55,423 nt of DNA from DATJGF01 sp035495315 (lineage in GTDB: Bacteria; Verrucomicrobiota; Verrucomicrobiia; Limisphaerales; UBA8199), in the NCBI GenBank assembly GCA_035495315.1, contig DATJGF010000107.1, forward strand, positions 1 through 55,423, in the 5' to 3' direction. Both the position numbers and the translations under genes were made by a program. Of this stretch, positions 36,076 through 44,956 are shown in pieces. The number at the start of each line of letters is the position of its first letter. Position 1 is the first letter of the stretch. The notes beneath the pieces were generated by a model. That model was not told where the DNA came from. It did not search any database and was given only the letters and a program-made list of their open reading frames with translations.

Positions 36076-37482
36076 TTACCAGAAGTCGGGCAACTCCTGG
36101 CGCAATCGGAAGCCGGTCTGCAGGCGGAACAACTTCTCTACGGTGTGCAGCTCAAGATCGTGGCCGTCCCACTTGCCCTTGAGCACGAGGGACCGCCGTT
36201 GGACGTCAACCTGCTTGCCGCGGTCCTCGTTGTGCAAGAGTAGCGGCGCGTCGCCTTTTACCACCTTGCTGCCGCGTTCACACCTCCAGGTCGCGGCATC
36301 GCCGACCGCGCCGCGTTCTTTCACCTGCGCGGTGCCGGCTGCTTCGTCCGATTTGAATTCGAAAAAATGGTGTTTGCCGGTCAGCTCACGCGTCCAGGCC
36401 GTTGATCCGCGGTCGACGGCGAAGTCGCGCCACCGAGTCGCGTCGGTCATCGGCACCTCCTTGCCGTCGAGCGCCATTGACTCGACGGTCCACAGACCGT
36501 AGAGCGCCGAGCGCGTGAAGTCCTTGAGCCAGGGCTTGGGCTTCATCCCCTGCAGGTGCGTCTCGATGAGGAAGACGGCCACCCACGCGATGCCGAGGCG
36601 GAGCAGCACGCCAGCGGCGCGCTTGCCCGTGACGACGCGCAGGTCAACTGGTTGGGAGGGCCGGTTCTGAACAAACACGGCCAGGAGCTGCGGCAGGAAT
36701 GGAGCGAGCAGGCCGATTGCAAAGAAGAGCAAGTGCGCCGAGTACTGCTTGACCGGCACGCCGTACAGCCAGTTCAGGGCGCAGATGTTGGTCATCGTGC
36801 CAATCGAAATACAGGCGCCCAGCAGCGCGGTCCGGCGATGAAACAACAGGATGCCGCCGAGAACTTCGCACGCGCCGCCGAAGAGTTCGTACGGCTTCGA
36901 TGCTTGCATGAACGTGCCGACCATCGTCATGGGCCAGGTGTCGCCGATTTCTTGCGTGAGCCGGCTCAGCGACAATTGGCCGAACTGGCCGCCGTAGAAC
37001 TTGTCGAAGCCGTAACCGAACAGCGTGAACGCGAGGTCGAAGCGCACGACCAGGTGCAGCCAGCGACCCAGGCGAGGATAGGCGCGGGCAGACCCGATTA
37101 ATGACCATAGCAGCGAGCCGCACCACGATACCACGAAGATGATCAGCAACTGCGCGTAATCGTGGCCGGTGTCGCCACTGCCGGTGGGCTGGTAAATGAT
37201 TTCGTACGGAGCGACGTGCAGAGCCGCCATCTGCGTCGTGAGCCACTGCCAGCCGGAATCGATCCAAGTGAACGGCGCATTGAGCCAAGACCATGGCGCT
37301 TTGCCGGTGCTGAGACCGGCCAGTTCAAGGCCACCGGTGACGGTTTGCACGAGGGGCCGGATCGGGCCTGGAAACGCGTAGAGCACGTAATGCAGCAGGG
37401 CGTAGCGGAACGCGAACAGCTGCCATCGCGGCCAAGGACGGACCTCCGCAACCGGCGAGTCAACAGCTGAATCCGAATCCAT
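36076..37482 (-). CDS. DoxX-like polytopic membrane protein
   Basis: A 468-residue protein from the ATG at 37482; a start 20 codons earlier is possible. It has about eight hydrophobic segments in the first 330 residues. The central block with 'LVVRFDLAFTLFGYGFDKFYGGQF', 'ASKPYELFGGACEVLGGILLFHRRTALLGA' and 'ICALNWLYGVPVKQYSAHLLFFAIGLLAPFLPQLLAVF' resembles the DoxX/SURF4 four-helix fold. The final 130 residues are soluble and probably face outward. No catalytic residues are evident and the function is unknown. Confidence 0.6.
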   Translation of the reverse strand: MDSDSAVDSPVAEVRPWPRWQLFAFRYALLHYVLYAFPGPIRPLVQTVTGGLELAGLSTGKAPWSWLNAPFTWIDSGWQWLTTQMAALHVAPYEIIYQPTGSGDTGHDYAQLLIIFVVSWCGSLLWSLIGSARAYPRLGRWLHLVVRFDLAFTLFGYGFDKFYGGQFGQLSLSRLTQEIGDTWPMTMVGTFMQASKPYELFGGACEVLGGILLFHRRTALLGACISIGTMTNICALNWLYGVPVKQYSAHLLFFAIGLLAPFLPQLLAVFVQNRPSQPVDLRVVTGKRAAGVLLRLGIAWVAVFLIETHLQGMKPKPWLKDFTRSALYGLWTVESMALDGKEVPMTDATRWRDFAVDRGSTAWTRELTGKHHFFEFKSDEAAGTAQVKERGAVGDAATWRCERGSKVVKGDAPLLLHNEDRGKQVDVQRRSLVLKGKWDGHDLELHTVEKLFRLQTGFRLRQELPDFW

Positions 37483-37542
37483 GGAATTGGACGTTGCGCG
37501 GGGAGGTGCGCGGGTGACGGAGAATGGATTCTTCGGGCCCAC

Positions 37543-37879
37543 CAGGCATGAAGTGAGCTTGTCAGGAGCGGCGCCGGGGCGTCAACGCGGAATTATTACA
37601 CGTTCTTCTACCTTGAAGACCTTCGCGGTGAAGAACTGTGGCGCTGGAAAGCGGGCAATCACGGAATAAAATGGCGACCGATTCCCTTGCGGCAAGAAGA
37701 CCGAAAACGGCTGGTTTTCGTGGTCTTTCGCCAGTTCAGCCCTTCTCGGATCGCGGGCAAGTGCGAAAAACCCCAAAACTGAGACGCTGGCCAGCCGATA
37801 GGTTAAATGCCCACCCTAAGCGATCGATTACCCCCATTGAGGCAAACCACCGGACAAGTAGCTTAATCGATAGAGTAAT
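37543..37879. other. Intergenic region with one hairpin
   Basis: No gene is seen. AAGACC-GAAAAC...GTTTTC-GTGGTCTT at about 37697-37727 can form a nearly perfect hairpin. The promoter of the phosphatase gene should be in the last 100 bp. Confidence 0.45.
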
Positions 37880-38479
37880 ATGAAGTTGGAGCTGTTGGTT
37901 TTCCGTTTGGTTAGCCGATCGCTGGCGGCCTTTGCATTGACTTTGCTGTTGTCGGGTTGCTCCACAACCCACCGGAGTCTCGCCATTAGCGAGATTGCAC
38001 CGGGCGTTTACGATGGACGCAAGCCGAGGAGCGATGCGGATTTCAAAGTGCTACGAGAGAAAGGCATCAAGACGATTGTAAACCTTCAAACGATGACTTG
38101 GGATATCGCGCCGGAACAGAAACGCGCGGTTCGGAACGGCCTTGCGTTTGTGAATATCCCGATTGTCGCGTCACCGTTTGGCCCGCGGGAAGAAAAGGTG
38201 CAACGATTGTTCGAGACGATGGCGGCTGCGACGAACCAACCGGTCTACGTTCATTGCTTGTTGGGCCGCGATCGTACTGGGGTATTGATGGCTCTGTATC
38301 GTGTTTACTACGAGAACAGCAGTCCCGAGGACGCCTGGGCAGAGATGATCCACCGAGGGGGCTTCAAATCGAGCTGGGCGCTGATAGGTTTCAAACGGTA
38401 CTACTGGCGTCACTGCGAGCGACCCGAGTGGGTCAAGGAATCACCTCGATCCTTACGAGCGGAATTGCCGCGTAATTGA
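37880..38479 (+). CDS. Lipoprotein dual-specificity/tyrosine phosphatase
   Basis: A 199-residue protein. It opens with a lipoprotein signal, 'LAAFALTLLLSGCSTT', with the acylated Cys near residue 28. The rest is a dual-specificity phosphatase fold with the P-loop 'VHCLLGRDRTGVLMA' (Cys-x5-Arg) and a general-acid candidate in 'FGPREEKV'. It should be anchored in the outer or inner membrane facing the periplasm; similar bacterial enzymes act on phosphoproteins, inositol phosphates or phospholipids. It is a single gene. Confidence 0.85.
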   Translation: MKLELLVFRLVSRSLAAFALTLLLSGCSTTHRSLAISEIAPGVYDGRKPRSDADFKVLREKGIKTIVNLQTMTWDIAPEQKRAVRNGLAFVNIPIVASPFGPREEKVQRLFETMAAATNQPVYVHCLLGRDRTGVLMALYRVYYENSSPEDAWAEMIHRGGFKSSWALIGFKRYYWRHCERPEWVKESPRSLRAELPRN

Positions 38480-38541
38480 TCGATCGCGCGCTTTCAGCCG
38501 CCCCTCTAGCCCTTGGTGGACGACTGGAACAAGCTGCCTTT

Positions 38542-38616
38542 GGTAGGGACGGCTCGCCGAGCCGTCCACTTTCCTCCACAAAACGGGATCGGCCCGCTCG
38601 GCGAGCGGCCCCTACC
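38542..38616. repeat. Palindromic repeat (GGTAGGG...CCTACC)
   Basis: Arms 38542-38567 and 38591-38616 are imperfect complements, and each contains its own palindrome (GGCTCGCCGAGCC and CCGCTCGGCGAGCGG). It lies between two convergent genes, in a position like the element after uvrB. Confidence 0.7.
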
Positions 38617-38633
38617 ATTTAGGAGATGGATTG

Positions 38634-39593
38634 TTAGGCTCCCACGGTCTTGCGCAGCACGGACAGGCTTTTCGGAACGCCAACGTCCGGGTTTTCCTTG
38701 CCTTCGAATTCGACGCAGCAATAACCGGTGTAACCGACGTCTTTGAGAATTTTAGCGATACGTTTGTAATCGAGATTCAGGGTGTACCACTCGCCGCCGC
38801 CGTAGTAGGTCTTGGCCTGCATGTAAACTGTTTTGGGAGCGATCACTTTTAACTTATCATAGGGATCTTCCATGAAGTTCCCGGTGTCCATCAGTGCGCC
38901 CAACCAGGGTGAAGGCACGGCATTGATGAGGCGGAGCTGACCCTCGGGAGTGCGGCTCAGACCCCAGTGATTCTCGAGCGCCATCACCACGCCACATTGC
39001 TCGGCTTTGGGGACGCATTTCTCGATGCACTCGATGCACCAGTTGAATCCCTGATCCTCGGTGCAATCCGAGGGGATCGGCTCGATTCCTCGCGCCTTCA
39101 TGAGGTCATCGAAATCTTTGATGGTTTTCCAGCGGCCGGAGTTGAGCCGGATACAGGGAATCCCCAGTTCATAAGCAATCTCCAGGCACTTGTGGGTATG
39201 GTCGATCTGCTTCTGCCGGTCGGCCGGGTCTTTCTGGACGAAATCCTGGTGAATCGAGAGACAGACCAGGTCGACGCCGTTACGAAAGGCGTGACGCTTC
39301 AGCTTTTGCAGATAGCGCCGATGCTCGGTCGTCAGTGGCTCCTTTTCCGGAATTTCCATCTGGCGGTGCAGAATGTCGACCCCCTCGACGCCGAACTGCG
39401 CGGCGCGATCGATGACCGTTTCAATCGAGACCTTTGGGTCACGGAAATGCCAATAGGAATAGGTGCAGATGCCCAATTTGACGCGCTTGCGTCCGCCCAC
39501 GTCCCCAACCGGAGCAGGCTGAGCCTGTGCTCCGGCGGCCAGCCCGGCACCCACGCAGGCAGTGGTACTGAAAAACGTGCGTCGATTCATCAT
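38634..39593 (-). CDS. Exported sugar phosphate isomerase/epimerase-like protein
   Basis: A 319-residue protein of the xylose-isomerase-like TIM barrel superfamily. The N-terminus 'MMNRRTFFSTTACVGAGLAAGAQA' has the twin Arg of a Tat signal, which fits a metal-loaded folded enzyme. Barrel strands with likely metal ligands include 'VVMALENHWG' (Glu), 'GALMDTGNF' (Asp) and 'YCCVEFEGKE' (Glu). The substrate is unknown; such exported homologues are abundant in Verrucomicrobia and Planctomycetes and are tied to carbohydrate use. Confidence 0.82.
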   Translation of the reverse strand: MMNRRTFFSTTACVGAGLAAGAQAQPAPVGDVGGRKRVKLGICTYSYWHFRDPKVSIETVIDRAAQFGVEGVDILHRQMEIPEKEPLTTEHRRYLQKLKRHAFRNGVDLVCLSIHQDFVQKDPADRQKQIDHTHKCLEIAYELGIPCIRLNSGRWKTIKDFDDLMKARGIEPIPSDCTEDQGFNWCIECIEKCVPKAEQCGVVMALENHWGLSRTPEGQLRLINAVPSPWLGALMDTGNFMEDPYDKLKVIAPKTVYMQAKTYYGGGEWYTLNLDYKRIAKILKDVGYTGYCCVEFEGKENPDVGVPKSLSVLRKTVGA

Positions 39594-39749
39594 AGCGCTA
39601 TGAAAAGTCAGGTTTCAATGGGGTTCAGGTTCAAGCGGTCACTTTAGTCCCGAGTTCGGTGTTTAGGCAATTCTCTAAATTGAGGGGGCACGAAAGCCGA
39701 GGATCGAAGACCAAAATTGGAACCGATGCCGACAACATTGAACGTCGTT

Positions 39750-39936
<187 letters not shown>

Positions 39937-39974
39937 AAGTCTCCTTACGTCGTCTCCTACAATCTTTGTGGCAA

Positions 39975-41117
39975 TTACCTGTCCGCCTCTGCCGCACGAG
40001 CGAGTAACACCTTCTGTGTCGGAACATAGTTGGCCGCGAATTCCTTTCGGAACTCGGCAAACCGCCCGTCGAGGATCGCAGCGCGAATATCCGACATCAC
40101 CTTCGAGAACATCCGCGTGTTATGCACACTCAACATACGGAGCCCAAGGATTTCGCCGACGTTGAGCAAGTGTCGGAGATAGGCGCGTGTGAAATTGCGG
40201 CACGCAAAGCAGTCGCATTCCTCGTCGATCGGCCTGAAATCCGCTTTATAGGCGCCGGCTTTGATGCTGATGCTACCCTTGCGTGTAAACGCGGTGCCGT
40301 TGCGCGCGACGCGAGTCGGCAACACGCAATCGAACATATCGACGCCACGCGCGACCAATTCGACCAGCTGGGCCGGCGTGCCTAAACCCATCGCGTAGCG
40401 CGGCTGATCTGCCGGCAGGAACGCTTCGGTCATCTCAATCGCCCGCAGCATCTCGGGTTCCGGTTCGCCGACGCTTACCCCGCCGATCGCGTAGCCATCA
40501 AATTTCAGCTTCACCAAAGCTCTCGCGCATTCCTCGCGCATTGCTGCATTGGTACCCCCTTGAACGATCCCAAAGACCCTCTGCCCCGGTGCTCGCGGTT
40601 GTTCGCGGCATTCGCCGGCCCAGCGAATCGTCCGCTCGACGGCCGCCCGCAGCTCACGCGGCGTGCTGGTGTGCGGCGGGCAATCATCGAAGACCATCGC
40701 GATGTCCGAGCCGAGTTCGCGTTGAATTCCCATCGCTTCTTTGGGCCCCAGAAACAACAGCGAGCCGTCCAGGTGTGAGCGAAATTCCACGCCATGCGCC
40801 TGGATTTTGCGAATGGTGGCCAGGCTGAACACCTGGAATCCGCCGCTATCGGTCAGAATTGGGCCCGGCCAATTGATGAACTTGTGCAGGCCGCCGGCTG
40901 CGCGGATAATCTCCATCCCCGGCCGGATGCTCAGGTGGTAGGTATTGCCGAGAATGATCTGAGTTCCCATCTCGCGCAGTTCCCGCGGGTCGAGCGCTTT
41001 GACGCTTCCTTGCGTCCCCACGGACATGAAGACGGGCGTATCGACGACCCCATGGGCTGTGCTCAAACGCCCAATCCGCGCCTTGGACGATGAGTCGGTT
41101 TTGAGTAACTCGAACAT
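39975..41117 (-). CDS. tgt: Queuine tRNA-ribosyltransferase (tRNA-guanine transglycosylase)
   Basis: A 380-residue enzyme that exchanges guanine for preQ1 at the wobble base of GUN anticodon tRNAs. Seen: 'MSVGTQGSVKALDPRE', nucleophile region 'LTDSGGFQVFSL' (Asp), 'FGIVQGGTNAAMR', 'YAIGGVSVGEP', catalytic Asp in 'VDMFDCVLPTRVARNGTAFT', and the zinc site 'CDCFACRNFTRAYLRHLL'. The frame is open for 37 more codons upstream, but those codons are only the translation of a heptamer array, so I use the ATG at 41117. Confidence 0.97.
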   Translation of the reverse strand: MFELLKTDSSSKARIGRLSTAHGVVDTPVFMSVGTQGSVKALDPRELREMGTQIILGNTYHLSIRPGMEIIRAAGGLHKFINWPGPILTDSGGFQVFSLATIRKIQAHGVEFRSHLDGSLLFLGPKEAMGIQRELGSDIAMVFDDCPPHTSTPRELRAAVERTIRWAGECREQPRAPGQRVFGIVQGGTNAAMREECARALVKLKFDGYAIGGVSVGEPEPEMLRAIEMTEAFLPADQPRYAMGLGTPAQLVELVARGVDMFDCVLPTRVARNGTAFTRKGSISIKAGAYKADFRPIDEECDCFACRNFTRAYLRHLLNVGEILGLRMLSVHNTRMFSKVMSDIRAAILDGRFAEFRKEFAANYVPTQKVLLARAAEADR

Positions 41118-41132
41118 GGTGAAGCGTGTGAA

Positions 41133-41297
41133 ACGTGATACGTGATACGTGATACGTGATGCGTAAAACGTAAAACGTGATGCGTGAAGCGTGATGCGTA
41201 AAACGTAATGCCTGAGAGAAAATGACAACTGGCAAAGCCCCTCTGGCCCTTTTAACGTTTCACGTTTTACGTTTTACGCGTCACGTATCACGATATC
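41133..41297. repeat. Inverted pair of heptamer arrays (ACGTGAT / ACGTTTT) upstream of tgt
   Basis: Left array 41133-41209 has eleven units, ACGTGAT, GCGTAAA, ACGTAAA, GCGTGAA and similar, all exactly 7 bp. Right array 41255-41297 has ACGTTTC, ACGTTTT, ACGCGTC, ACGTATC and one 8-base unit, the complementary family. The spacer is 45 bp. The left array ends only 15 bp from the tgt start codon, so it must be transcribed in the tgt leader or cover its promoter. Confidence 0.92.
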
Positions 41298-41310
41298 ACG
41301 TTCTGACGAT

Positions 41311-42309
41311 TTAACGTTTGGCCCGCAGTTGGACCCCCAGCCCCTCACGCGCGGCGGAAACATCGAGCAGGCCTTTCCTCTTGATAACCAAGTCTCGCGC
41401 ATGCGCCTCCATTTGCGCAATTTTCGCGTCATCATGATCGGGGTCGTGGTGGAACAAGAACAATTGTTTTACTTCAGCCCGGAGCGCCAGGTTGACGACC
41501 TCATCGACGCAGCCGTGGCCCCACCCGACATGTGCGGCATATTCCTGGCGGTCATATTGCGTGTCGATGATGAGCGTATCGACGCCGCGAATGAAGGCGC
41601 TCAATTCGGCATTATTCATTCGGGGCAGATGTTCGCGTTCCAGCCGGGCGGTATCTCCGGGCGGTTCGGCGCTCCGTAATTCGTTATCGGGGAAAAATGC
41701 GACGGAGGTCCCCGCCCACGTTAAGCGATATCCCATGCACACATCGGGATGATAGGCCCGGAAGGCGGCGACTTCGACCTCGCCGAGGTTGAAGTTCATT
41801 TGCTTGAGCTCTTCGATCTCTACATTGGCGGGCACCTCGCGTAATCCGATTGGGAAGTAGGGGCTTTCCATTTGGCTGTTGAGCACCGCTTCCAAGCCAT
41901 GGCGTGCCCCTTCATAGCCGAGGATGCGCAGGCGAATTTGCGGCTTGTACACTGGCGGAAAAAATGGCAAACCTTGGATGTGATCCCAATGCGTATGGGT
42001 CAAGAGCAGTGTTAAATCCAACGGCTGCTCACCGAACTCCGCCAATAACTGGCGGCCCAAGGGGCGCAATCCTGTGCCGGCATCCAAAATCACGATCCGC
42101 GTCCCAGCTCGCAATTCGACGCATGAGGTATTGCCGCCGTATTCGAGCGTTGTCGGTCCAGGTGTCGGAATTGACCCGCGCACGCCCCAGAACCGGAGTC
42201 GAATACCTCGCTGTAAAGCCGTCGCTTCCGCCCCCGCGTTGGCTATACCCACAGTCTCATCGGCCCATTTCGATGGTGCAGTCATTGTCAGTAGTAGATC
42301 CTGCCGCAT
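41311..42309 (-). CDS. MBL-fold metallo-hydrolase
   Basis: A 332-residue metallo-beta-lactamase-fold hydrolase. 'LLLTHTHWDHIQGLPFF' carries the HxHxDH metal motif about residue 105; further ligands are likely in 'RAYHPDVCMGYRL' (His), 'AFFPDNE' (Asp) and 'FLFHHDPDHDD' (His). The N-terminal 'RFWGVRGSIPTPGPTTLEYGGNTSCVEL' is typical of a subgroup annotated as cyclic-nucleotide phosphodiesterase-like. The true substrate is unknown. An in-frame ATG at 42285 is an alternative start. It is encoded upstream of tgt on the same strand with 193 bp of repeats between. Confidence 0.85.
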   Translation of the reverse strand: MRQDLLLTMTAPSKWADETVGIANAGAEATALQRGIRLRFWGVRGSIPTPGPTTLEYGGNTSCVELRAGTRIVILDAGTGLRPLGRQLLAEFGEQPLDLTLLLTHTHWDHIQGLPFFPPVYKPQIRLRILGYEGARHGLEAVLNSQMESPYFPIGLREVPANVEIEELKQMNFNLGEVEVAAFRAYHPDVCMGYRLTWAGTSVAFFPDNELRSAEPPGDTARLEREHLPRMNNAELSAFIRGVDTLIIDTQYDRQEYAAHVGWGHGCVDEVVNLALRAEVKQLFLFHHDPDHDDAKIAQMEAHARDLVIKRKGLLDVSAAREGLGVQLRAKR

Positions 42310-42708
42310 GGAACCCGTAACGCTGAATTCCAGCCCTTCAGGTTGCGCCTGGGGCGCTTGTTCCGGAGTTCATTCATTCAGCATGCCGAAACTGTTTCCT
42401 GCTCGCAATGGCCAATTAGCAGGATAGGTACCAAAGGCGCGCGCATCTTGGCACTTAACCGGTTTGGAATCAAGAGGGAGGGCGGAAGCCCAATTATGCG
42501 GCAGGACCCTATGGAACAAAGCCTTCTGCGGGATAAATCAGGTCGGGTTCGTGCCAACACAAACATCGATCATTTTCTAACAAACGAGATTTGCTCAGCC
42601 AGCAAGCGAAAACCGCCGAAGGATTTCGGATGGGTTGTGGGCGGCCCGATTATCAGGCGGTGCCGTGGCTCCGTTTGTGGATGTCTTACTAATTTTCGGC
42701 AGGCAATG

Positions 42709-42741
42709 AAAAAGCCGCAGACGATTGGGTTCGCCTGCGGC
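42709..42741 (-). terminator. Minus-strand terminator-like hairpin, possibly the end of a small RNA
   Basis: On the minus strand GCCGCAGGCGA and TCGTCTGCGGC pair around a 6-base loop and are followed by TTTTT. No minus-strand gene lies just upstream, so a short RNA starting near 42800, which would also include the GGGCAGC/GCTGCCC hairpin at 42757-42777, is possible. On the + strand the same hairpins would sit before the response regulator gene. Confidence 0.5.
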
Positions 42742-42794
42742 GTCCGTAATTGGATCGGGCAGCTTTCGTTGCTGCCCTCGGCTCTTTTACCGTA

Positions 42795-42811
42795 GGGTTT
42801 TACCCCATGGT
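42795..42811 (+). promoter_or_regulatory. 17-bp element GGGTTTTACCCCATGGT upstream of the LuxR-type regulator
   Basis: The element contains the small palindrome GGGTTTTACCC and is followed five bases later by GATTCTG. An identical 17-mer, also followed by GATTCTG, lies upstream of the receiver gene on the minus strand (44375-44391), in the same orientation relative to its gene. Confidence 0.6.
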
Positions 42812-42853
42812 GTCACGATTCTGTTTTTAGTATGCCTCCGGCTACTATCGCCT

Positions 42854-43630
42854 ATGGTCGCCTCATTGCCGAAATCTCACAAGCCGCGTACGCGTTCCGC
42901 GTCTGTCTCAATTCGCTCTCCACAAAAACAACAAGCAGTCAGCCTTGAACAAAAAGAACATGCCCCGGTTCGAGTTCTGATTGTGGATGATCATCCGGTC
43001 GTCTGTGCTGGGATTGTTGATCTGCTGCGGGACCACAACTGGCTGCGGGTGGTGGGTCAGGCCGGCGATGGTCGTCAAGCGTTGGGCAAGGCCAGGGAAC
43101 TGTTGCCGGACATTGTCGTGACCGACATCAGTCTACCGAAGTTGAACGGGTTGAGCCTCGCAAAAGCGCTCCGAGCGGAATTCCCTCACGTCGGAGTGAT
43201 TATCCTGACCATGCACGGCCCTGAACACGTCGCTCCGCACGTAGTCCAATCAGGGGCTCGCGGCTATGTTTGTAAAAAGGTTGCGTCGACCCAATTGATC
43301 GATGCGCTGGAAATTGTCGCGTTGGGCGGCACCTACTTTGATCCGTATTTTTCTCAGCTTACGCTCAAACGCTTTTCCGACGAGTCGGTGAATAAGGGAT
43401 TCTCAATGACGCCGCGGGAACGGGATGTTTTGGTCTGTATTGCCGAGGGGTTGAGCAACAAGGAAATTGCAAGTCAGCTTGGATTAGGTGTCCGCACGGT
43501 GGAGACCCATCGTCAGTGCCTGATTCAGAAACTCAATATCCACACCACTGCAGGTCTGACGTGTTTTGCGCTCCAGCAAGGCTTGATCGAGCTAAATCAA
43601 AACGCGATGTCCGCGGCGGTGGTTACGTGA
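42854..43630 (+). CDS. LuxR/NarL-family response regulator
   Basis: A 258-residue regulator. After a 35-residue basic, Ser-rich tail comes a receiver ('VRVLIVDDHPVVCAGIVDLL', phospho-Asp in 'DIVVTDISLPKLNG', Lys in 'GYVCKKVAS'), then a C-terminal LuxR helix-turn-helix ('MTPRERDVLVCIAEGLSNKEIASQLGLGVRTVETHR'). The start at 42854 is the first ATG in a sensible context; an earlier ATG at 42725 would read through the hairpins and the 17-bp element. No partner kinase gene is adjacent. It converges with the receiver gene, and both share the upstream element. Confidence 0.9.
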   Translation: MVASLPKSHKPRTRSASVSIRSPQKQQAVSLEQKEHAPVRVLIVDDHPVVCAGIVDLLRDHNWLRVVGQAGDGRQALGKARELLPDIVVTDISLPKLNGLSLAKALRAEFPHVGVIILTMHGPEHVAPHVVQSGARGYVCKKVASTQLIDALEIVALGGTYFDPYFSQLTLKRFSDESVNKGFSMTPRERDVLVCIAEGLSNKEIASQLGLGVRTVETHRQCLIQKLNIHTTAGLTCFALQQGLIELNQNAMSAAVVT

Positions 43631-43672
43631 GGATGTCGCCGAAATGTTAACGATGCAGGCTCAGGGGGAGGC

Positions 43673-44227
43673 CTAAGCGTTTGATCTCCGCGCTCCTCTT
43701 GGCTTAGGACTCGTTGGCTGCGTGGCCGCAGGTGGGGAGAGCCACGGATTGGTGGGAGAGAAGCGGTGTCCTCCCGCCCGCGGGACGAAGTCTTCCGGCC
43801 GTCGGTCGAGCCACAGCCAGCATCCGTTCAAGGCGAGGCTGATTTCAACAAAGCGTTCGAAATCCAACGGCTTAATCAGGTAGGAATTAGCGCCCAACTT
43901 ATAAGCCCGGTCGATGTCGCGCACCCGTTCGGAGGATGTCAGTACCACCACGCGGATTGTCTTGAGGGTAGGCTGACTCCGCAACCACTGCAGAAACTCA
44001 AAACCGTCCATTCCGGGCAACTTTAAATCCAGCAGGATAAGCGACGGCAGCGGATATTGTTTTCGATCTTTGTAGGGTCCCACGCCAAGAAGGTAAGACA
44101 TGCCGTCTTCGGCGCTCTGCAGCGAAATAATTGGATTGAGAACGTTACCTCGGGAAAAGGAACGTTGCACTAGAACTGCGTCGTCGGGGCTGTCCTCCAG
44201 CAGAAGAAACACAGGTGTGTCGGCCAT
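43673..44227 (-). CDS. Stand-alone response regulator receiver protein
   Basis: A 184-residue single-domain receiver of the Rcp1 type ('VFLLLEDSPDDAVLVQRSF', phospho-Asp in 'SLILLDLKLPGMDGFEFL', Thr in 'VVVLTSSE', Lys in 'SYLIKPLDFE') with a 45-residue Pro-rich tail. It has no output domain, so it probably acts by protein contact with a kinase or phosphotransfer protein. A GAGG stands about ten bases before the ATG. The 17-bp element lies 148 bp upstream. Confidence 0.9.
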   Translation of the reverse strand: MADTPVFLLLEDSPDDAVLVQRSFSRGNVLNPIISLQSAEDGMSYLLGVGPYKDRKQYPLPSLILLDLKLPGMDGFEFLQWLRSQPTLKTIRVVVLTSSERVRDIDRAYKLGANSYLIKPLDFERFVEISLALNGCWLWLDRRPEDFVPRAGGHRFSPTNPWLSPPAATQPTSPKPRGARRSNA

Positions 44228-44600
44228 AAGAACCTCGTGGTGAAAATTGGCTCAGTCGTTTTTCGTAGCAATGGGCAAATGCCCTCAGAGGCCCAGTTCC
44301 CTGACTCCCCGCCCCCCGGCAAGGTGGGATTAGTACCCGAATTTTTGATACCTTCCGCGCAGAATCTCCTCGGGACCATGGGGTAAAACCCGCAAAAGGT
44401 CGACTACGGAACAGGACGCTCACCTCATTCCCACGCATCAATCTGAATCGAGTCCCCGTTCGGTAGCTGCCTCTTCAGCATTTCTCAAGAATGCACCGGT
44501 CGTGAACCTGGTTAATTTCGCGTAAATGATTCTACTCAGCACACTTGAGTATCCGAGTCGTTGCGAGTCTGGACCGCGTTGACGTTTATAGAAGTTCGAT
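44228..44600. other. Intergenic region, divergent promoters
   Basis: No gene in 373 bp. It contains the 17-bp element at 44375-44391 for the minus-strand receiver gene. The right half, before the small secreted-protein gene, shows no other clear signal. Confidence 0.5.
44375..44391 (-). promoter_or_regulatory. 17-bp element GGGTTTTACCCCATGGT upstream of the receiver gene
   Basis: Exact second copy of the element at 42795-42811, followed on the minus strand by CCCGAGGAGATTCTG. The pair suggests co-regulation of the two response regulators, or a shared repeat. Confidence 0.6.
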
Positions 44601-44888
44601 ATGAAACGAATCCAGATGCAAAACCTCGCCCGCCAATTTAAACGATTCACTCCTTTTGTTGTCTTGCCAATTGTTTGCGCAGCTTGCCAGGTCCTGACCT
44701 ACACCGGTCCGAATGGCGAACGGTTCACCCGGAGCGTCTTGGCAACTACCACTTCGATTTCCTCTCTCTCAGTTGAGACCGATACCAATGGCCTCCGCCG
44801 AGTTCAGATGGAGGGATATCAAAACGACGCGACGCAAGCGCTCGGGATCGTGACGGAAGCGGCGGTGCGCGCCGCACTGCGACGCTGA
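44601..44888 (+). CDS. Small secreted or lipoprotein-like protein
   Basis: A 95-residue product with a basic N-terminus, a short hydrophobic stretch 'FVVLPIVCAACQVLTY' and a polar C-terminus. The stretch resembles a lipoprotein signal, although position -3 of the putative box is Cys rather than Leu/Val. It lies just before the phage head genes and could belong to that module. No family recognised. Confidence 0.55.
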   Translation: MKRIQMQNLARQFKRFTPFVVLPIVCAACQVLTYTGPNGERFTRSVLATTTSISSLSVETDTNGLRRVQMEGYQNDATQALGIVTEAAVRAALRR

Positions 44889-44956
44889 AGACAAAAAGGG
44901 CTGCGAGTTGGGCAAATGTGGCCGCAAAGCGAATTCAGCTATTTATCTAAAAAGTT

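Larger units (their letters stand above)
42310..42853. other. Intergenic region with structured RNA signals
   Basis: About 544 bp. A 150-codon open frame here has no family features and I do not call it. The right part holds two stable hairpins (42709-42741 and 42757-42777) and the 17-bp element at 42795-42811 before the LuxR-type regulator gene. Confidence 0.55.

Noticed and set aside
36644..37294. Long overlapping open frames inside the DoxX-like gene and similar cases across the window
   Set aside because: They are shadow frames of high-GC coding DNA with Arg/Pro/Ala-rich translations and no motif; the opposite frame has clear family features.
42343..42795. 150-codon open frame before the LuxR-type regulator
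   Set aside because: No family features, basic and low-quality composition, and it runs through two stable hairpins and into the conserved 17-bp element.
42700..42800. Cyclic di-GMP riboswitch before the response regulator
   Set aside because: The hairpins do not contain the conserved GEMM core sequences in the right order.
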